Shown: positions 44,000 to 53,425, counted from the first letter of the stretch. The stretch: DNA of 64,000 nt from Galbibacter marinus (GCF_000300875.1 NZ_AMSG01000001.1:334437-398436), one strand, 5' to 3'. Numbers and translations: made by a program. Notes: a model not told the origin generated them from the letters alone.

Positions 44000-44608
44000 A
44001 TGGCTTTTGATTTACCAAAATTACCATATGCGTATGATGCTTTAGAACCACATTTAGATGCGCGTACTATGGAAATCCATCATACAAAACACCATCAAGG
44101 ATATACCTCTAAGCTTAATGCTGCCATTGAAGGTACAGACTTGGAAGGAAAATCGATCGAAGATATCTTATCAGGTCTTGATATGAATAATGGTGCTGTA
44201 AGGAATAACGGAGGTGGTTTCTACAACCACAGCTTGTTCTGGGAAATTATGTCATCAGAAGGAGGAGGAGTTCCATCAGGTGAATTGGCTTCTGCAATTG
44301 ACCAAGCATTTGGATCGTTTGATAAATTTAAAGAAGAATTTTCTGCCGCAGCAGGATCGCGTTTTGGTTCAGGATGGGCTTGGTTATGCGTTCACAAAGG
44401 TGGAAAAGTAGAAGTTTGTTCTACTCCAAATCAAGATAACCCATTAATGCCAAATACTGGTTGTGAAGGAACACCAATTCTTGGACTAGATGTTTGGGAA
44501 CATGCATACTACTTAAATTATCAAAACAGACGTCCTGATTATATCTCTGCTTTCTTTAATGTGATCAATTGGGATAAAGTCTCTCAGTTATACGCTCAAG
44601 GGAAATAA
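44000..44608 (+). CDS. Superoxide dismutase (Mn/Fe type)
   Basis: A 202-residue cytoplasmic enzyme that converts superoxide to peroxide and oxygen. The metal ligands are in order: His27 in [12 protein letters not shown], the histidine in [14 protein letters not shown] near residue 76, and the Asp/His pair in [17 protein letters not shown]. The GGG-containing second motif is more like manganese-type enzymes; metal use is uncertain. It is followed by an intrinsic terminator, so it is monocistronic. Confidence 0.93.
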   Translation: MAFDLPKLPYAYDALEPHLDARTMEIHHTKHHQGYTSKLNAAIEGTDLEGKSIEDILSGLDMNNGAVRNNGGGFYNHSLFWEIMSSEGGGVPSGELASAIDQAFGSFDKFKEEFSAAAGSRFGSGWAWLCVHKGGKVEVCSTPNQDNPLMPNTGCEGTPILGLDVWEHAYYLNYQNRRPDYISAFFNVINWDKVSQLYAQGK

Positions 44609-44633
44609 ACAGGCGTTTTTATAATAGAATTAG

Positions 44634-44666
44634 AGTCACTCTGTTAATATGGGGTGACTTTTTTTT
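44634..44666 (+). terminator. Rho-independent terminator after superoxide dismutase
   Basis: AGTCAC (44634-44639) pairs with GTGACT (44654-44659), followed directly by eight T. The stem is short but the T run is strong, and it sits 26 nt after the stop codon. Confidence 0.7.
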
Positions 44667-44691
44667 GTAATTCCAGTGACGGCATTGTTGT

Positions 44692-44710
44692 AAGTAAAGA
44701 AGCTTTACTT
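44692..44710. promoter_or_regulatory. Perfect palindrome AAGTAAAG-aag-CTTTACTT
   Basis: Eight-nt arms with a 3-nt spacer lie 25 nt upstream of the ATG of the luciferase-like gene. It may be an operator or leader hairpin; the regulator is unknown. Confidence 0.4.
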
Positions 44711-44735
44711 CGTCAACCTATTAAAAAGAATTGTT

Positions 44736-45743
44736 ATGTCGAATCAAGACGCATTTGCCAATACTCAGTTTTCTGTTCTAGATCTAGTGCCTATTGCTTT
44801 AGGTAACTCCAACTTGCAATCCATGCAAAACAGCTTGGATTTAGCAAGAAATGTAGAGGATTTTGGATATAAGAGATTTTGGGTATCAGAGCATCACAAT
44901 ACCGATACACTAGTAAGTTCAGCAACAGTAGTTTTACTAGGTTATCTAGCACAAGGTACTTCGAAAATAAGAATTGGTTCTGGAGGGATTATGTTGCCTA
45001 ATCATGCTCCTTTAATTGTAGCGGAGCAGTTTGGTACACTAGAGACTCTGTATCCAAATCGTATTGATTTGGGGCTAGGAAGAGCCCCTGGAACGGATCA
45101 GTTAACTGCACATGCTCTTCGCAGAGGAAAGCAAGAAAGTGTTCAAGATTTTCCAAATGATATTGAAGAATTACAAACCTACTTTTCCGTAGAGAATCAG
45201 GATGGTCGTGTACGAGCGATTCCTGGAGAGGGCTTAGATATTCCGATCTACCTACTGGGTTCCAGTACATTTAGTGCACAATTAGCTGCCAAAAAAGGGC
45301 TGCCTTATGCTTTTGCAAGTCACTTTGCGCCAACACATTTAATGGAAGCCTTGGATTTATATAAAGGCGGTTTTACGGCCTCCAAAAGTTTGGAAAAGCC
45401 TTACTCAATGGCTTGCGTAAACGTATTTGTTGCCGATACTGATCAACAAGCGGAGTATTTAGCTAGTAGTTTTTACCAAATGGCAATGGGTATTATCACC
45501 AATAAAAGAGAACCATTACAACCTCCTGTGGAGGATATGGATGAAATCTGGAATTACCAACAAAAATCCATGGTGCAAAATATGATGTATTTTACTTTTA
45601 AAGGGACCCAACAAACCGTTGAGAAAGAATTGGGCGCCTTTATTAAAAATACCGGGGTCGATGAAATTATTGTTACCTCACATATTTATGATCACAAGGA
45701 AAGAATAAAATCGTATAAATTACTTAGTGAACTATTTAACTAA
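44736..45743 (+). CDS. LLM class flavin-dependent oxidoreductase
   Basis: A 335-residue bacterial-luciferase-like TIM-barrel monooxygenase using FMN or F420 (here probably FMN). Family features are FWVSEHHNTDT, KIRIGSGGIMLPNHAPLIVA, EQFGTLETLYPNRIDLGLGR and APGTD near residue 115. The substrate is not known. It ends before a strong bidirectional terminator shared with the convergent DUF1080 gene. Confidence 0.88.
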   Translation: MSNQDAFANTQFSVLDLVPIALGNSNLQSMQNSLDLARNVEDFGYKRFWVSEHHNTDTLVSSATVVLLGYLAQGTSKIRIGSGGIMLPNHAPLIVAEQFGTLETLYPNRIDLGLGRAPGTDQLTAHALRRGKQESVQDFPNDIEELQTYFSVENQDGRVRAIPGEGLDIPIYLLGSSTFSAQLAAKKGLPYAFASHFAPTHLMEALDLYKGGFTASKSLEKPYSMACVNVFVADTDQQAEYLASSFYQMAMGIITNKREPLQPPVEDMDEIWNYQQKSMVQNMMYFTFKGTQQTVEKELGAFIKNTGVDEIIVTSHIYDHKERIKSYKLLSELFN

Positions 45744-45769
45744 AGTTCAATTTTAGTTCCTATCAATTA

Positions 45770-45810
45770 AAAACACCACTGCAGTCCCTTAAAAAGGCCA
45801 GTGGTGTTTT
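45770..45810. terminator. Bidirectional terminator, 12-bp stem
   Basis: AAAACACCACTG (45770-45781) pairs perfectly with CAGTGGTGTTTT (45799-45810). T runs flank it on both strands. It separates the plus-strand monooxygenase gene from the minus-strand DUF1080 cluster. Confidence 0.9.
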
Positions 45811-45860
45811 AATTTTGCTTAACCTTCAAAAACAAGGCTACGAAGTTTTACTTTAGTCTA

Positions 45861-46697
45861 CTATTCTAAAGGTCGAACCCATATATTTCGGTAACTTACT
45901 CTACTATTGTCTCCATGGTCTTGTAGACGTATAGGAGCTTTACCATGTGCTTCATTTTTAGGCCAACCGATATAAGGAGTAGTTCCTTTTATCTCAGTAT
46001 GATCTTGAATAAGTACACCATTTTGAAGAATGGTAATTGTAGCGGACTTTATTTTACCTCCTAGCTCATTAAACTCAGGAGCATGATATATAATATCATA
46101 GGTATTCCACTCTCCAGTTGGGACTGAGGCCATTGCTAAGGTTGTTCCTTGTTTGTAAATCGTTCCAACCTGACCATTAGTATAGGTAGGATTGTCATTA
46201 TTATCAAGTATCTGGACCTCATAGCGATTTTGCAGAAAAACGCCGCTATTAGCACGACTCTGTCCTTCTCCCTGGATTTCTTCAGGTGATTTCCATTCTA
46301 TGTGAAGTTGAACGCTTCCAAAACTTTCTTTGGTCTGAATATCACCTGTTCTATTTTTCACAGTCATACTACCATCCTCATTAAGGATCCATTTGGCCTG
46401 TGAATTGTCTGAACTACTTACCCACTGATCTAAATTGGAACCGTCGAATAACACTATGGCGTCACTAGGGGCTCCATCTTGTGCATATGGTTGTACCTCT
46501 GGTACTACGGGCTCATAAAACTCAGTTTCTTCGGGTTTGGTAGGCTCTGTACCACTATATTCTTCGTAGGTGATAACAGGGTCCAGCTCTTGTGGCTGAT
46601 CCACAGTCTCAGGTTCGTTATTCTGCTGTGTCTTGGATTGCTGACAAGATACTAAAACGATTAACAGTAATAGGCTTAAAATTGAGTGTCTGATCAT
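45861..46697 (-). CDS. DUF1080 (3-keto-disaccharide hydrolase family) lipoprotein
   Basis: A 278-residue lipoprotein (lipobox VLVSCQQ). A proline- and glutamate-rich spacer (about residues 22-75) leads to a concanavalin-like DUF1080 domain: DAIVLFDGSNLDQWVSS, VKNRTGDIQTKESFG, QLHIEWKSPEE, ANSGVFLQNRYEVQILDN and PIRLQDHGDNSRVSYRNIW. The family (PF06439) is named for 3-keto-disaccharide hydrolysis: cleavage of glycosides oxidised at C3. It is at the end of the transcription unit and overlaps the next DUF1080 gene by 4 nt. Confidence 0.9.
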   Translation of the reverse strand: MIRHSILSLLLLIVLVSCQQSKTQQNNEPETVDQPQELDPVITYEEYSGTEPTKPEETEFYEPVVPEVQPYAQDGAPSDAIVLFDGSNLDQWVSSSDNSQAKWILNEDGSMTVKNRTGDIQTKESFGSVQLHIEWKSPEEIQGEGQSRANSGVFLQNRYEVQILDNNDNPTYTNGQVGTIYKQGTTLAMASVPTGEWNTYDIIYHAPEFNELGGKIKSATITILQNGVLIQDHTEIKGTTPYIGWPKNEAHGKAPIRLQDHGDNSRVSYRNIWVRPLE

Positions 46698-47446
46698 TTG
46701 GTAAGCTCTTTAATCTTGATGTTTTTAAAAGATACTTTATCACCGTGATATTGTAGACCTATTTTACCTGTTTTATAGGCACCAAATCCTTCCCATCCTT
46801 TGAATTTAGAATCAGCGATCAAAGCTTCCCATTCTGGTCCGTGTACTGGAAATTCAACTACTTTAGTACCGTTCAAAGTAACTGATCCTTTATTGGTGAT
46901 ATGGTTGATTTCTAAAACACAGTTGTTCCACTCTCCAGCTGGTTTTGCTACTTTTTCACTTGGAGCTATCATATCATAAAGGGCACCTGACTGATGTGTT
47001 GTACCCGCTTTAGCATCTGGGTGTCTCTCATCGTCCAGTACTTGGATTTCTGGTCCAGTTTGATAAGGTTGGTTGAATTTTTCATCCTCAATTACCCCCC
47101 AGAATATACCACTGTTACCACCTTCTGAAATCTTCCAATCCAGGGATAAAACAAAATTAGTATACTCTTTTTCAGTGACAATGTTTCCAGCTGAATCTCC
47201 TGGTGTTAATACCATTGCTCCATTTTCAATCGACCATGCTTCTGATACTGGTTCGCCAGTATTGTACATATGCCAGGCATCGAAATTGCTCCCGTCAAAT
47301 AGAATTTCCCAGGAATCTTGAGCTTGTTTTTCATGCTTGTGTTCTGCCACGGGTTCTGATTTTTCTTTACTTTCTTTTTGGGTGTTTTGTTTACACGAAA
47401 TTAAAAGTAATGCCGCGACAAACAAGTAGCTTATTGTTTTCATCAA
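46694..47446 (-). CDS. DUF1080 (3-keto-disaccharide hydrolase family) lipoprotein
   Basis: A 250-residue lipoprotein (lipobox LLLISCKQ) without the long spacer of its neighbour. The DUF1080 features are WEILFDGSNFDAWHMY, FVLSLDWKISEGGNSGIFWG, GPEIQVLDDERHPDAKAG and IGLQYHGDKVSFKNIKI. Alignment by eye shows the pair are paralogues that have diverged, which suggests different 3-keto substrates or different steps. The 4-nt ATGA overlap with the downstream gene indicates translational coupling. Confidence 0.9.
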   Translation of the reverse strand: MMKTISYLFVAALLLISCKQNTQKESKEKSEPVAEHKHEKQAQDSWEILFDGSNFDAWHMYNTGEPVSEAWSIENGAMVLTPGDSAGNIVTEKEYTNFVLSLDWKISEGGNSGIFWGVIEDEKFNQPYQTGPEIQVLDDERHPDAKAGTTHQSGALYDMIAPSEKVAKPAGEWNNCVLEINHITNKGSVTLNGTKVVEFPVHGPEWEALIADSKFKGWEGFGAYKTGKIGLQYHGDKVSFKNIKIKELTK

Positions 47447-47461
47447 TTGATATTTAGTTGT

Positions 47462-48514
47462 TTATATTCCTAAAATGTTTTTTAGTTTGTTTTGGTCTAT
47501 TTCAGCACCAGCAAAATCATCAAAAGCTCTTTCAGTGGCCTCTATGATATGTTTTTGGATAAAAGGCGCACCTTCTCTTGCTCCTTGCTCTGGAGATTTA
47601 ATACAGCATTCCCATTCCATCACAGCCCATACATCACAACCGTATTGTGTCAATTTTGAAAAAATTGTTTTAAAATCAATTTGTCCATCACCTAAAGAAC
47701 GATATCTCCCAGCGCGATCTCCCCAATTATTATAACCACCAAAAGCTCCTTTTTTACCTGTAGGATTGAATTCTGAATCTTTTACGTGGAAGGATTTAAT
47801 AAATTCATGGTAATGATCTATATAGGTGATGTAGTCTAATTGTTGAAGCACAAAATGCGATGGGTCATACAGGATATTCACGCGTTTGTGATTTCCAGTA
47901 GCTTCTAGAAAGCGCTCAAAAGTATCACCATCGTGAATGTCCTCACCTGGGTGCACTTCATAACAGACATCAACACCATTTTCATCAAATTCATTTAAAA
48001 TGGGTAACCATCGTTTTGCCAATTCTTCAAATCCCATTTCTACCAAACCTTCTGGTCGTTGTGGCCAAGGGTGGAAGGTATGCCAAAGTAAAGCACCAGA
48101 GAAAGTGGCGTGTGCCTTAAGTCCTAAATGATTACTGGCCTTAGCTGCTTTTTTTAAAGTTTCTACGGCCCATTCTGTTCTCGCTTTTGGATTTCCGTGC
48201 AAATGCGCAGGAGCAAAGTTGTCAAACATTAAGTCATAAGCTGGATGTACTGCTACTAATTGCCCTTGCAAGTGGGTTGAAAGCTCGGTAATCTCTAAGC
48301 CATAGGAATTAATGGTTCCTTTAAGTTCATCACAGTAAGTTTTACTTTCGGCTGCTTTGTCTAAATCGATTAAAAAGCTCTCCCAAGTTGGAATTTGAAT
48401 GCCTTTATATCCCAAATCAGCTGCCCATTTACACATGCCTTCAAGGGTATTGAAAGGCGCTTTGTTATCTACAAATTGAGCCAAAAATACCGCAGGCCCT
48501 TTTATTGTCTTCAT
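47462..48514 (-). CDS. Sugar phosphate isomerase/epimerase family TIM-barrel protein
   Basis: A 350-residue cytoplasmic xylose-isomerase-like TIM barrel. The metal ligands lie in DVCYEVHPGED, NILYDPSHFVLQ, SFHVKDSEF and AVMEWECCIK. It is 16 nt upstream of a DUF1080 gene on the same strand and thus in the same operon. In comparable clusters such proteins act on the released 3-keto sugar or its derivatives; the exact reaction is inference. Confidence 0.88.
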   Translation of the reverse strand: MKTIKGPAVFLAQFVDNKAPFNTLEGMCKWAADLGYKGIQIPTWESFLIDLDKAAESKTYCDELKGTINSYGLEITELSTHLQGQLVAVHPAYDLMFDNFAPAHLHGNPKARTEWAVETLKKAAKASNHLGLKAHATFSGALLWHTFHPWPQRPEGLVEMGFEELAKRWLPILNEFDENGVDVCYEVHPGEDIHDGDTFERFLEATGNHKRVNILYDPSHFVLQQLDYITYIDHYHEFIKSFHVKDSEFNPTGKKGAFGGYNNWGDRAGRYRSLGDGQIDFKTIFSKLTQYGCDVWAVMEWECCIKSPEQGAREGAPFIQKHIIEATERAFDDFAGAEIDQNKLKNILGI

Positions 48515-48609
48515 TTGTTATATTTTTAATGGTCTATATTATATCTTGTTAACCAAGCAAGTTATTTAGAAATCTGCATATTGGAAAATTTTAGAAGTGT
48601 AAATTACAC

Positions 48610-49758
48610 TTAAAATTCACTTGGCTTTTTCCAAGCTGCATTATTTTTATCACTATCTACAGCAGCATAAATAAATTGAACGCCTTTTACCCCATCATTT
48701 ACGGTGGGATAATCAAGATTCTCAACCTCTTTATTTTGTAGAACTGCGCTGAGGTGCGTTGCGAAACTTTTGTAAATATTTGCAAATGCTTCTAGATACC
48801 CCTCTGGGTGACCTTTGGGAATTCTTGAAACCTCTCTTACATTACCGTAGATTCCATAGCCATCGGGAGTAAAGGTTTTCTCTGGTTCCCCTTTGAATTG
48901 TACAACGAGTCGCGTAGAATTTTCTTGTTCCCACTTGATACTCCCTTTTGTGCCATACACACGGATCGCAAGGTCGTTTTCCTCACCCAATGCCACTTGT
49001 GAAATGGTCAAGATGCCCTTGGCACCGTTTTCCATTCGAAAAAGCAGATTACCATCATTGTCTAGTGTACGTCCTTCTCCGATACGTCCTAAATCCGAGG
49101 CAATTTCAGTAATGTCCATGTCGGTAACATAACGCACCAATTGTTCAGCATGGGTTCCGATATCCGCAAGTGAACCTCCTATTCCTGATTTTTTAGGATC
49201 AGCACGCCATGGTTTAATGGATGCCTGTTCATCAAGTTCATCCGCCATCCATCCTTGTAGATACTGCGCCTGAACTTTAATAATATCACCTATATCCCCA
49301 TTTACCACCATTTGTCGCGCTTGTTTAACCATAGCATTTCCGCTATAATTATGGGTAAGGGCAAATAACAATCCTGTTTCTTTTACCAAATCCTGCAGAA
49401 CCTTAGCTTGATCGACTGTTAATGTCATGGGTTTATCACAAACCACATGAAAACCATTTTCCAAGGCCATCTTAGCAGGTTCAAAATGCAAGTGATTTGG
49501 TGTAACGATGGTTATAAAATCTATGCGCTCTCCAAGTGGGAGTTCCTTTTCTTTTAAAAGCATTTCCTCAAAGCTCCCATAACAACGGTTTTCGTCTAAG
49601 TAAAGCTCTCTACCGGTGGCTTTGCTTTTTTCTACGGTGCTGCTAAATGCTCCAGCTACAAGTTCAATCATTCCGTCTAGTGCGGAAGCTTTACGGTGAA
49701 CTCCTCCCATAAATGATCCGAGTCCGCCACCGACCATGCCCATTCTTAGTTTTCTCAT
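48610..49758 (-). CDS. Gfo/Idh/MocA family oxidoreductase
   Basis: A 382-residue NAD(P)-dependent oxidoreductase: LRMGMVGGGLGSFMGGVHRK dinucleotide-binding start, ITIVTPNHLHFEPA, the catalytic-lysine motif VVCDKPMT and IGGSLADIGTHAEQL. The chosen start is the ATG at 49758; a longer frame to 49857 adds 33 residues with no family sense. Enzymes of this family interconvert 3-keto sugars and alcohols, so it is a candidate for the reduction or oxidation step of the cluster. Confidence 0.92.
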   Translation of the reverse strand: MRKLRMGMVGGGLGSFMGGVHRKASALDGMIELVAGAFSSTVEKSKATGRELYLDENRCYGSFEEMLLKEKELPLGERIDFITIVTPNHLHFEPAKMALENGFHVVCDKPMTLTVDQAKVLQDLVKETGLLFALTHNYSGNAMVKQARQMVVNGDIGDIIKVQAQYLQGWMADELDEQASIKPWRADPKKSGIGGSLADIGTHAEQLVRYVTDMDITEIASDLGRIGEGRTLDNDGNLLFRMENGAKGILTISQVALGEENDLAIRVYGTKGSIKWEQENSTRLVVQFKGEPEKTFTPDGYGIYGNVREVSRIPKGHPEGYLEAFANIYKSFATHLSAVLQNKEVENLDYPTVNDGVKGVQFIYAAVDSDKNNAAWKKPSEF

Positions 49759-49840
49759 TATAGTACTGCTTAATGTTTTGTATTTTACGATGTTAAAATA
49801 CTTAAAAAAAATCTGATTAACGATTAAACAAATCATATAA

Positions 49841-49861
49841 GGCTGTGAATATTGCACAGCC
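49841..49861 (-). terminator. Hairpin between the two oxidoreductase genes
   Basis: GGCTGTG pairs with CACAGCC across a 7-nt loop. The T run after it on the minus strand is weak (TTATATG), so it may be an attenuator rather than a full terminator. Confidence 0.45.
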
Positions 49862-49887
49862 CTATGTTAATTTTTCTATTTATCGGA

Positions 49888-51021
49888 TTATAGTTTTACC
49901 CAAACATTTCCCTTTTGGTGGGATTCAACGACGCGTTCGATAAAGTTCATTCCTCTAAAACCATCGTTCATTGTTGGAAATTCTCCTGGGTGATATTCTT
50001 CTTTTCGAATGGCTTTTGCAACCCCTTTATAGATATTTCCCATGGAGTCAAAAATACCCTCTGGGTGTCCTGGAGGAAGTTTCGTTCCATCAAGTGAAAA
50101 TTCACTGTTATAGCCATGGCCTGGTTTAAGCACTTTAAGAGGCCCATCCTCCGTTAGGTGATAGAGGTAATTTGGGTTTTCTTGTTCCCATTTTAGACCT
50201 CCTTTTTCTCCATAGATGCTAACAGTAAAGTTGTTTTCTTCTCCTGTGGCTATTTGAGAGGTTCGCAATAATCCTTTGACATGTTCAGAAAAACGCAATA
50301 ACACAGTTCCGTCAATATCCATTTTGTTATCGCTGTACATGTAATTTAAATCAGATAAGATACTTTCTACTTCTAATCCAGTTAGGTATTCGATCATATC
50401 GTACCCGTGGGTTCCAATATCACCAATACAACAGCTTATTCCCCCTTTTTCTGGATCTAATCTCCAAGTATTTGCTCTTTTCTCTGCGTCGTGAATAATT
50501 GGGTTGATCCAACCTTGATAATACTGTACATCTACTTTTTGGATTTTACCAATTACACCCGAAGCAATCATTTCTTTCATTTGTCTTACCATTGGGTAAC
50601 CCGTATAGGTATAGGTCACGGCAAATAAAACATCTGATTTATCCAAGGTTTCTTTAAGGATTTGTGCCTCCTCAAAAGAAGTGGTCATTGGTTTTTCACA
50701 GATGACGTTAAATCCAGATTCGATAAGCTTTTTAGCCATCGGAAAGTGTAAAAAATTTGGTGTCAGTACAGAGACCACTTGCATACGCTGATCTTCAGGA
50801 AGTTTTAACTCCTCTTCGATCATGGTGTCAAAGTCATTGTAAACTCTGTTGGTAGGTATGCCGATTTTCTCTGCAAATCCTGTATTCTCTTCAGGGATAG
50901 GATTAAACACCCCCCCCACTAATTGATAGCTATCGTACATAGAAGATGCAATTCGGTGTAAAACGCCAATAAGCGAATCACCGCCTCCTCCTAAAATTCC
51001 CAATCGTATTTTCTTGCTCAT
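49888..51021 (-). CDS. Gfo/Idh/MocA family oxidoreductase
   Basis: A 377-residue paralogue of the neighbour. KKIRLGILGGGGDSLIGVLH is the Rossmann start, VLTPNFLHFPMAKK follows, VICEKPMTT carries the catalytic lysine, and ISCCIGDIGTHGYDM the catalytic histidine region. EKP here against DKP in the neighbour shows clear divergence. Terminator-like hairpins on both sides suggest separate control. Confidence 0.92.
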   Translation of the reverse strand: MSKKIRLGILGGGGDSLIGVLHRIASSMYDSYQLVGGVFNPIPEENTGFAEKIGIPTNRVYNDFDTMIEEELKLPEDQRMQVVSVLTPNFLHFPMAKKLIESGFNVICEKPMTTSFEEAQILKETLDKSDVLFAVTYTYTGYPMVRQMKEMIASGVIGKIQKVDVQYYQGWINPIIHDAEKRANTWRLDPEKGGISCCIGDIGTHGYDMIEYLTGLEVESILSDLNYMYSDNKMDIDGTVLLRFSEHVKGLLRTSQIATGEENNFTVSIYGEKGGLKWEQENPNYLYHLTEDGPLKVLKPGHGYNSEFSLDGTKLPPGHPEGIFDSMGNIYKGVAKAIRKEEYHPGEFPTMNDGFRGMNFIERVVESHQKGNVWVKL

Positions 51022-51089
51022 TTTGCTTGTTGAAATGTTAAATAGTTAGTATATGAAATGTAATAATTAATAGTAGTAGCATAAACGCA

Positions 51090-51119
51090 AAAAGCTTTGG
51101 TGAAGAAATTCACCAAAGC
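51090..51119 (-). terminator. Rho-independent terminator after MFS gene
   Basis: On the minus strand GCTTTGGTGAA pairs perfectly with TTCACCAAAGC (11 bp) across a 4-nt loop, followed by TTTTT. It separates the MFS transporter from the downstream oxidoreductase. Confidence 0.8.
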
Positions 51120-51139
51120 ACCTTTGCAAAAACTTAGTT

Positions 51140-52366
51140 TTATTGTTGGTATTCTATTTTCTCGTCTTTAAATAATAAGGCAAATAATAGGGCTACAACT
51201 AGAGCAAATCCTGCTGGGTAAATCCAAATGTTTTCCCAGTTATGTAGTCCTTCAGTATTTTGATACATATCTGTGATAATTCCTGCGATGTAGAAACCAA
51301 TAAGCATACCGACTCCGTAGGTTGCTAGTGTAATTAACCCTTGAGCAGCACTTTTAAATTTCTTTCCTGCTTTGGTATCTGTATAGATTTGTCCAGAGAC
51401 GAAAAAGAAGTCATAACACAAACCGTGCAGCGCAATACCGATAATAAGCATAAAGACTAATTCTCCTGAGTCCCCATAGGCAAATAATAAGTATCGAAGT
51501 GTCCATGCCAACATACCGGCTAGAATAGTCATTTTAAATCCGAATTTCTTAAAGAAAAATGGTAATAACAACATAAAGACGACTTCTGACATTTGTCCGA
51601 TAGACATTTTGAAGGTCGAATTTTCCACGCCTATTTCAGTTAAAAATGGACTGGCATTTTGATAATAAAATGCAAGAGGAATACAAATCAGCACTGATGC
51701 AATAAAGAACAATAGGAAGTTCCTGTCTTTCAGTAGACTTAGTGCGTCTAATCCAAGAATATTGGAAATGCTCATTTTTTCGTCCTTGTCAATTTTTGGT
51801 GGTGTTTTTGGTAGTGTGAAGCTATACAGACCAAGTACAGCTGATGCTATTGCTGTCATTAGAAAGGTGTTTTGAAGCATGCCTTGGGCAACGCTTTCAG
51901 TAGAATCCCAGTTTAAATAACTAATGAGTGAACCAGCTACAATCCATCCGATGGTACCAAATACACGTACAAAGGAGAATTGTTTTGCGGGGTCTGTCAT
52001 TTGATTAAATGAAACAGAATTAACAAGTGCCAAAGTAGGCATGAACACGATCATATAACTAAGTACGTAAGGATAAAAAGCTCCAAAATCAGTACTTTGA
52101 TACATCATATACATCAGTAGCGCCCCGATAAGGTGTAGTACGCCCAAAATACGTTCTGCATTGAAATAGCGGTCTGCAATTAAACCAATAATAAATGGAG
52201 CGATTATTGCCCCCCATGACTGGGTTGAAAAAGCCATCGCTGATTGTGCACCAGTAGCCTGGAGATTACTCCCTAAAAAGGTGCCTAAAGTAACGAACCA
52301 ACCTCCCCAGATGAAAAATTCTAAGAACATCATAAAAGAAAGTTGAACCTGTGTTTTAATCTTCAT
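51140..52366 (-). CDS. MFS transporter, nucleoside:H+ symporter-like
   Basis: A 408-residue inner membrane protein with about 12 hydrophobic segments. The start QVQLSFMMFLEFFIWGGWFV and FSFVRVFGTIGWIVAGSLI fit the nucleoside:H+ symporter (NHS)/LacY-like MFS branch often seen in sugar clusters of Bacteroidota. The neighbours indicate transport of a sugar or oxidised sugar rather than a nucleoside (inference). Confidence 0.88.
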   Translation of the reverse strand: MKIKTQVQLSFMMFLEFFIWGGWFVTLGTFLGSNLQATGAQSAMAFSTQSWGAIIAPFIIGLIADRYFNAERILGVLHLIGALLMYMMYQSTDFGAFYPYVLSYMIVFMPTLALVNSVSFNQMTDPAKQFSFVRVFGTIGWIVAGSLISYLNWDSTESVAQGMLQNTFLMTAIASAVLGLYSFTLPKTPPKIDKDEKMSISNILGLDALSLLKDRNFLLFFIASVLICIPLAFYYQNASPFLTEIGVENSTFKMSIGQMSEVVFMLLLPFFFKKFGFKMTILAGMLAWTLRYLLFAYGDSGELVFMLIIGIALHGLCYDFFFVSGQIYTDTKAGKKFKSAAQGLITLATYGVGMLIGFYIAGIITDMYQNTEGLHNWENIWIYPAGFALVVALLFALLFKDEKIEYQQ

Positions 52367-52411
52367 GTTAGCCTGCGTTTAAATTTAGTATTTATAAAAT
52401 AGTTAATAGTC

Positions 52412-53425
52412 TTAGCTTGTTAATTCATCTGCTACATTAATCAAAAGGGCTTTAGTAGCTAGAATCCCTTCTTCCTCTGAGAGCTCTTCTCCTTCATATT
52501 CAATTCCGATATATCCGTTGTAATTCGCATCATTCACAATGCCCATCATTTTTACAAAATCGATGGTTGTTTCTCTTCCATTGTTGTCAAAATTAAAGGA
52601 TTTTGCACTTACTCCTTTGGCATAAGGCATTAATTCTTTAACTCCTTGGTATTTGTCGTATTCTTCAATACATGGTGTGCTCCAAAGTTCATTTGCTTCC
52701 CTTTTTAGACAGAAATTTGAAAAATCTGGTAGTGTACCACAGTTGGCCATATCGACCCCTTCCATAACCTGGACCATTAAGGCTCCGTTGGAAGATAAAT
52801 AACCGTGATTTTCGACGATGACATTTATATTCTTTTTGGATGCATATTTGCAAAGTTCCTTTAGTGACTTTACAGAGTTCTTTACCCAAATCTTTTGATC
52901 GAGACTTCCAAACAAACTTACCCTCATAGAATGACATCCTAAAGCAGCAGTAGCATCCACCCAAATTCTGTGCTTTTCAACAGCTGCAGTTCTATAGAAC
53001 TCATCCGAGGATGCCAATAACTCTTTATCATCATGAAGATCTACCATCATAATTTGATTCTTCATAGATAAGGAATCACTTTTTTCTTTGAGTTCAGTCA
53101 TGATATCCATGATCGCCTGATCGGTGTTTCCTCTTTTTTGGATTTCAGGAATATATAACTGACTCACATACTCTAAAGATTCAAATCCAAGTCCTTTTGC
53201 TTTTTGTGCAAAATCCATTGCATCTAATGCGTTATTTAATATCATTTTATGCAATGACCATTGTGCGAGAGATAATTTAATCTTAGGATCAGTTTGTGAA
53301 ATCATCACATTTTGATTCACAGTTGATTTTTGCCCCGATTTGTTTTCTTTACAAGCGTACATCCCTAGCAATGAGACTCCAGCGATGGAGTAGGTGGTAT
53401 TGCTTATAAAATTTCTTCTCTTCAT
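52412..53425 (-). CDS. Exported sugar phosphate isomerase/epimerase-like TIM-barrel protein
   Basis: A 337-residue TIM barrel of the hydroxypyruvate-isomerase-like group: LSLAQWSLHKMI, FESLEYVSQLY, NVIVENHGYLSSNGALMVQV and GYIGIEYEGEEL with metal ligands. Unlike its cytoplasmic relatives it starts with an arginine pair and a lipobox (MKRRNFISN, then LGMYAC), consistent with Tat export and lipid attachment. It therefore should act outside the cytoplasm, alongside the GMC complex. It is divergent from the GMC gene. Confidence 0.85.
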   Translation of the reverse strand: MKRRNFISNTTYSIAGVSLLGMYACKENKSGQKSTVNQNVMISQTDPKIKLSLAQWSLHKMILNNALDAMDFAQKAKGLGFESLEYVSQLYIPEIQKRGNTDQAIMDIMTELKEKSDSLSMKNQIMMVDLHDDKELLASSDEFYRTAAVEKHRIWVDATAALGCHSMRVSLFGSLDQKIWVKNSVKSLKELCKYASKKNINVIVENHGYLSSNGALMVQVMEGVDMANCGTLPDFSNFCLKREANELWSTPCIEEYDKYQGVKELMPYAKGVSAKSFNFDNNGRETTIDFVKMMGIVNDANYNGYIGIEYEGEELSEEEGILATKALLINVADELTS

